A DNA stretch of 8,676 bases from Planctomycetota bacterium (lineage in GTDB: Bacteria; Planctomycetota; DG-23; SLPQ01), in the NCBI GenBank assembly GCA_021160625.1, contig JAGHCE010000002.1, positions 1 through 8,676 of the forward strand, in the 5' to 3' direction. The notes beneath the pieces were generated by a model. It made no database searches. It was not told where the DNA came from and was given only the letters and a program-made list of their open reading frames with translations. Position 1 is the stretch's first letter; every line of letters begins with the position of its first letter. This document shows, in pieces, positions 5,778 to 8,676 of this stretch. Made by a program: the position numbers and the translations under genes.

Positions 5778-6581
5778 CTATTGTGCCTTGCCGAGTTGAA
5801 ATGAGTACCCCATCCGCCAGTACAGCTCGTCGGTGAAGCCGAGACGGCGATAGATGTGAATAGGCGTGTCCGCAGGGTCGGTGCTGATAACCAGTGACCG
5901 GCACCCCCGTTCGTATGCGTCTCGAATCACCCGTGAAAGCAGACCCTTTGCCACCCCGCGGCGACGAAAGGGGACACGGGTAGCGACCTGCGAGATGAAG
6001 CGATCACTGTCGATGTCAAACCACACTATAACCCCTGCTGGCTCACCTTCCAGCCGACCTATAAGGAAACGTCCTTTGCCTTCCAGTTCGGTCCCACGGA
6101 TGGCGATCTCGGACTCGAGCAGATCAGGTGAAGGGTCTGATTCCGTATCGCCGAATGCCTTCAGCTTGGTTGACGCGAAGTCGGTCAGATTCTCAGCAGT
6201 TACGGCCTCTATTGTCAAACCGCTGACATCGCAAAACACCGGTACGTCTCCAACGTGCGCCAGGAAGACTTCCGCTCCCTGGCATACGCAGCCGGCCTTG
6301 ACGAAAGCGGAGCCAATTGCTTCGTCGGTTTTTCGATCATCTACCCAGATGCGGACGGGTGACTCATCGTACCATCGTCGCAGGTCGGCAAAGAACTCCT
6401 CAACTTCGTCGAGCGAAATGCCTTTGACGGTTACTCTGTTGGTGCGGCTGGAATGCGCCCTGATGTTACGCGAGTAAAGGCCGAACCTCCTGGGCTCGGT
6501 CAAGTAGCCCATCTCAGGGAAGGACCGCGAGTACCAACTGCGAACGGCACTCGTCGCCGCATCGCGATCGTATTGAGACAT
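5778..6581 (-). CDS. GNAT-family N-acetyltransferase
   Basis: Predicted 267-aa acetyl-CoA-dependent N-acetyltransferase; the acceptor is unknown. The acetyl-CoA-binding motif A is in VATRVPFRRRGVAKGLLSRV (199-218), with the pyrophosphate-loop pattern RRRGVA (206-211). Motif B follows in IYRRLGF (244-250), with a tyrosine near the C-terminus. The catalytic GNAT domain covers about residues 122-262. The N-terminal 120 residues (SRNIRAHSSRTNRV.. and LRRWYDES..IWVDDRKTDEA) resemble a degenerate GNAT half, giving a probable two-lobed architecture. On the minus strand GGAGG touches the ATG at 6590 but lies 9 nt from the ATG at 6581, so I chose the latter (MSQYDRDAATSAV). TTGACG on the minus strand (6637-6632) could be a -35 element, but no good -10 follows. 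Confidence 0.85.
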   Translation of the reverse strand: MSQYDRDAATSAVRSWYSRSFPEMGYLTEPRRFGLYSRNIRAHSSRTNRVTVKGISLDEVEEFFADLRRWYDESPVRIWVDDRKTDEAIGSAFVKAGCVCQGAEVFLAHVGDVPVFCDVSGLTIEAVTAENLTDFASTKLKAFGDTESDPSPDLLESEIAIRGTELEGKGRFLIGRLEGEPAGVIVWFDIDSDRFISQVATRVPFRRRGVAKGLLSRVIRDAYERGCRSLVISTDPADTPIHIYRRLGFTDELYWRMGYSFQLGKAQ

Positions 6582-6648
6582 TCCCAGCATCCTCCAAACA
6601 GCCTCAGCCCGATCCCGGCAATCGTTAAACCCGTCAAGTCGGCCTCAA

Positions 6649-6860
6649 CGCGGGTGGCACCGATAACTTGTTATCGGTGTTCGCCGGAGGCGAACAAGAG
6701 GCATTAGTCGAAGCCTTTGCGTGTGCCACGGCGGGTACGCCACGCCACCGGCACATAAATTTTACCCGCCTCTGAAGGACTTGCCACGGTGTGGGGGGTT
6801 GAACAGCCAACCCTCCTGTTACTTCGCAACCCTGATAACGAGTTATCAGGACCACCCGCG
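6649..6860. mobile_element. 212-bp MITE-like inverted-repeat element
   Basis: The outer 9 bp are exact inverted repeats: CGCGGGTGG (6649-6657) and CCACCCGCG (6852-6860). Just inside each end is a GATAAC palindrome: CACCGATAAC-TT-GTTATCGGTG (6658-6679) on the left and CCTGATAAC-GA-GTTATCAGG (6831-6850) on the right. Read from either end, the sequence runs GCGGGTGG, two bases, CYGATAAC, two bases, GTTATCRG and GTT, so the inverted similarity extends over about 30 bp. Interior stems include TGTTCGCC-GGA-GGCGAACA (6678-6696) and GGGTTG/CAACCC (6796-6813). No transposase is encoded and I find no clear target-site duplication. It could instead be a structured RNA or a paired-operator region. Confidence 0.5.
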
Positions 6861-7047
6861 ATAGCGACCTCCATAGAAACATCGAGAGACTCCACGCGCG
6901 GGACCCGGAAGGAATTATCGTTTTGCGGGCGGCGGCGTTTGTGGGTATACTACGTCTGTCGCCGGCCGGGAGAGGGGAGTCTTATCAGCGGGCGGGTTCG
7001 GAAGGGTTGCGTTGTCGGCTATGGGGGGGCTTTCGCTCACGCGTATC
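6861..7047. other. intergenic, candidate promoter only
   Basis: No gene is supported. TTGCGG (6923-6928) and TATACT (6946-6951) are 17 bp apart and resemble a sigma-70 promoter on the plus strand. If used, it would give the GH4 gene a leader of roughly 290 nt containing the A and B repeat hairpins, or produce a short non-coding transcript. The rest is G-rich sequence without recognisable structure. Confidence 0.25.
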
Positions 7048-7178
7048 ACTGGTGGACAAGCCACCAGCGCCACATAGTCTTTGTAGGGGCGAGGCACGCC
7101 TCGCCCGCGGATGGCCGGATGATTGCCACGGACAACGTCTGCGGCCCCCGTAGCAGAAAGGGGGCGAAGCCCTCCCAC
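7048..7178. repeat. dispersed repeats: B hairpin, module A copy 3, second B hairpin
   Basis: The CTGGTGG-ACAAG-CCACCAG stem (7049-7067) with CGCCACA comes first. A full module A copy follows at 7083-7154, beginning GTAGGGGCGAGGCACGCC and ending GCGGCCCCCGTAGC. The GGGGGC-GAA-GCCCTCC-like stem comes last (about 7159-7175). In the 4517-4636 cluster both B hairpins lie after A; here one lies before it. The cluster ends just upstream of the candidate promoter of the GH4 gene. Confidence 0.7.
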
Positions 7179-7182
7179 GAGC

Positions 7183-7210
7183 TTGCGCTCTTTGCAAATA
7201 CCTCTACAAT
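7183..7210 (+). promoter_or_regulatory. candidate sigma-70 promoter for the GH4 gene
   Basis: TTGCGC (7183-7188) and TACAAT (7205-7210) are separated by 16 bp, about 36 bp before the ATG. The -10 is a good match and the -35 a fair one. It would give a short leader of about 30 nt. It lies directly after the repeat cluster and is not part of it. Confidence 0.4.
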
Positions 7211-7246
7211 TGGCAACACGCGAGCGGAAAGGACTTTTGCGATATA

Positions 7247-8593
7247 ATGGGTAAGAAAAGCGCTCCAATCATCACGATAGTCGGCGGCGGTTCTGTTCAC
7301 TGGTCGCCGACAATAGTCAACGACATACTCCTGACGGAGGCGCTCGACGGCGCCGAGGTGCGCCTTCTTGATATCAACCTGGAAGCGGCCGAAAGGATCG
7401 AGGCATTTTCGAAAAAGCTGGCGGAAAAGTACGGCCGCAAGACGACGTTTATCACCACCGACAACGAAGAGAGGGCCTACTCGGGAACCGAATACGTCAT
7501 CATCACTATATCGACCGGCGGCTTCGACGCGATGCGAAACGACATTGAGATTCCTCAAGAATACGGCATCCTCCAGACGGTCGGCGACACGGTGGGCCCG
7601 GGCGGCTGGAACCGCGCGCTGCGGAACATACCGGTTTTTGCGGCGATGGCCGCCGCTATCGAAAAGCACTCCAACGACGCGGTCGTGATAAACTACTCGA
7701 ACCCGATGGCGATATTGACGCAGACGCTTGCCGAAAACTGCTCGCTGCGCGTGACGGGCCTGTGCCACGGCATATTCTCGGCCATCGACCTTTTCTCAGT
7801 CCTGTTGGAAGCCGACAAGTCCGAGATACAAATCTCCTTCGGCGGCACCAACCACTTCTTCTTCATAACGGATGTGCGCGTTAACGGCAAGGACGGCTAC
7901 CGCCTTCTCGCCGAGAAGCTGGGAGACAAAACACTTGGGGATTACCTCCACGAGACGGCCGTTTCGGGCTTCGAGCTTTACCCGGATATGTTCGTCGGCA
8001 GTGCGTTCTACCACCAGTACGGTTACCTTCCCTACCCCGGCGACAGGCACACGTCGGAGTTCGTCTCGGGGTACCTCAACGCCGGGCCGGAAAGGCTCGA
8101 TGAATATGTCATAAAGCGCACGTCGGTGGACTCGCGCGTGGAACAAAACGACAAGTGGATCGCACAGGTGGAAAGGTGGACCTCCGGCGAGGATGAGTTC
8201 GACCGGGACCGCTCGCGGGAGACGGCCGCGTCGATAATCGAGACGATCCACGCTGGCGGCGACCTCGTCGACGATCTGAACCTCCCCAACCGCGGCCAGA
8301 TTACGAACCTCCCGCGCGGCGTCGTCGTCGAGACGCTGGGCGTGGCCAATATGCTCGGCTTCACGCCTTGTACATATGGAAATCTTCCCAGCCCTATAGC
8401 AGCGATGACCCTGCCGCACTGCGTCAACCAGCAGCTTATTATGAAGGCGGCGCGTGAGGGCGATAAAGCGGCGGCATACCAGGCCCTGGCGGGGGACCCT
8501 CTTCTCTCCCACCTCGCCCCCAAAGCCAAATACAGCCTCTACGACAAGCTCATGAAGGCCAACCGCCCCTGGCTGCTCAAGGGGCTCAAATAG
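7247..8593 (+). CDS. glycoside hydrolase family 4 (GH4) NAD-dependent glycosidase
   Basis: Predicted 448-aa cytoplasmic glycosidase of the GH4 family. These enzymes use NAD+ and a divalent metal, usually Mn2+, and cleave glycosidic bonds by a redox-elimination mechanism. The N-terminal Rossmann motif is IVGGGSVHW (11-19), with LLDIN (40-44) as the second NAD contact. GDTVGPGG (113-120), NYSNPM (149-154), the metal-ligand Cys-His pair in GLCHG (171-175) and GGTNHFFF (199-206) follow, then YPGDRHTSEF (263-272). The length is normal for the family. Known members include alpha-glucosidases, alpha-galactosidases, alpha-galacturonidases and 6-phospho-glycosidases; the GDTVGPGG and CHG features slightly favour the alpha-glucosidase/alpha-galacturonidase side, but I do not assign a substrate. 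AAAGGA lies 13 nt before the ATG, a rather long spacing. No transporter or regulator is adjacent, so the gene appears to stand alone. Confidence 0.93.
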   Translation: MGKKSAPIITIVGGGSVHWSPTIVNDILLTEALDGAEVRLLDINLEAAERIEAFSKKLAEKYGRKTTFITTDNEERAYSGTEYVIITISTGGFDAMRNDIEIPQEYGILQTVGDTVGPGGWNRALRNIPVFAAMAAAIEKHSNDAVVINYSNPMAILTQTLAENCSLRVTGLCHGIFSAIDLFSVLLEADKSEIQISFGGTNHFFFITDVRVNGKDGYRLLAEKLGDKTLGDYLHETAVSGFELYPDMFVGSAFYHQYGYLPYPGDRHTSEFVSGYLNAGPERLDEYVIKRTSVDSRVEQNDKWIAQVERWTSGEDEFDRDRSRETAASIIETIHAGGDLVDDLNLPNRGQITNLPRGVVVETLGVANMLGFTPCTYGNLPSPIAAMTLPHCVNQQLIMKAAREGDKAAAYQALAGDPLLSHLAPKAKYSLYDKLMKANRPWLLKGLK

Positions 8594-8658
8594 GCGCGAA
8601 CCGGGTGCAGCTAAGCTATCGGCGGGAGAATTCGTTTTTCTCACCTGGAGCGGGGGGA
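8594..8658. other. short intergenic with weak hairpin
   Basis: GAGAA (8626-8630) can pair with TTCTC (8638-8642) around a T-rich loop. The T-run is inside the loop instead of after the stem, so this is not a convincing terminator. GGAG at 8647-8650 is a likely ribosome site for the partial gene that follows. Confidence 0.35.
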
Positions 8659-8676
8659 GTGCGGTGTCCTATGTGC
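8659..8676 (+). CDS. partial CDS, possible zinc-ribbon protein N-terminus
   Basis: Starting at a GTG at 8659, the last 18 bases read MRCPMC and run off the window. GGAG lies 8 nt upstream within a G-rich tract. A CPxC pair right after the initiator is how many small zinc-ribbon proteins begin, including NrdR (MRCPxC), but six residues cannot identify the protein. Confidence 0.4.

Noticed and set aside
6634..6895. Small minus-strand open frames of 82 and 63 aa across the inverted-repeat element
   Set aside because: They are composed of the palindromic element itself, have no ribosome site, and overlap each other in different frames.
7243..7248. Perfect TATAAT -10 box
   Set aside because: It overlaps the ATG of the GH4 gene. 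The only upstream TTGGCA is 27 bp away, so use of it would give a transcript lacking the start codon.
8626..8642. Intrinsic terminator after the GH4 gene
   Set aside because: The stem is only 5 bp and the T-run lies in the loop and 3' arm, not after the stem.
7796..8644. 282-aa minus-strand open frame
   Set aside because: It is an antisense shadow of the GH4 gene.

Overview
This is a GC-rich bacterial chromosomal window. It holds five complete protein genes, one unrecognised protein gene in an apparent two-gene operon, one tRNA gene, and an unusually large amount of repeat-filled intergenic DNA. Several of the repeats look like dispersed extragenic repeats I associate with Planctomycetota and related PVC-group metagenome assemblies: stems around GGGGCGAGGC, the GGCAGACAAGAATGTCCGCCC module, the CTGGTGG..CCACCAG hairpin, CGCAGATTG nonamers, and a CCACAAG..CACAGAG string. 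A carbohydrate-degrading GH4 enzyme and an exported serine hydrolase fused to a propeller-like domain fit that group. The taxonomic assignment is inference; the window has no phylogenetic marker other than MetF and a tRNA.

Layout. On the minus strand, 83-2215 encodes an exported beta-lactamase-family serine hydrolase with a C-terminal DUF4185-like domain. Positions 2261-2461 are dispersed repeats. On the plus strand, 2679-3479 (unrecognised, 266 aa) and 3542-4423 (metF) have strong ribosome binding sites, GTG starts and a short gap, and probably form one transcript. Positions 4424-4981 are almost wholly repeats and end in a 45-bp tandem array of about four units. A tRNA-Ser(GCT) gene with encoded CCA follows on the minus strand (5010-5103). 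A small membrane protein with a PH-like domain (5254-5742, plus) converges on a GNAT acetyltransferase (5778-6581, minus). Positions 6582-7246 hold a 212-bp element with inverted ends and two GATAAC palindromes, then more repeat modules and a candidate promoter, before a GH4 glycosidase (7247-8593, plus). The last 18 bases look like the start of a zinc-ribbon protein.

Functional picture. Apart from the unknown-metF pair, the genes are unlinked single units: one-carbon metabolism (MetF), sugar or uronide hydrolysis (GH4), an exported hydrolase, an acetyltransferase and a small membrane protein. No defence system, prophage or biosynthetic cluster is visible. The most unusual content is non-coding: modular, hairpin-forming repeats that recur in every long intergenic gap in different orders, one of them with a compensatory stem change, and the MITE-like element at 6649-6860. 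I found no convincing evidence of a new protein-based system.
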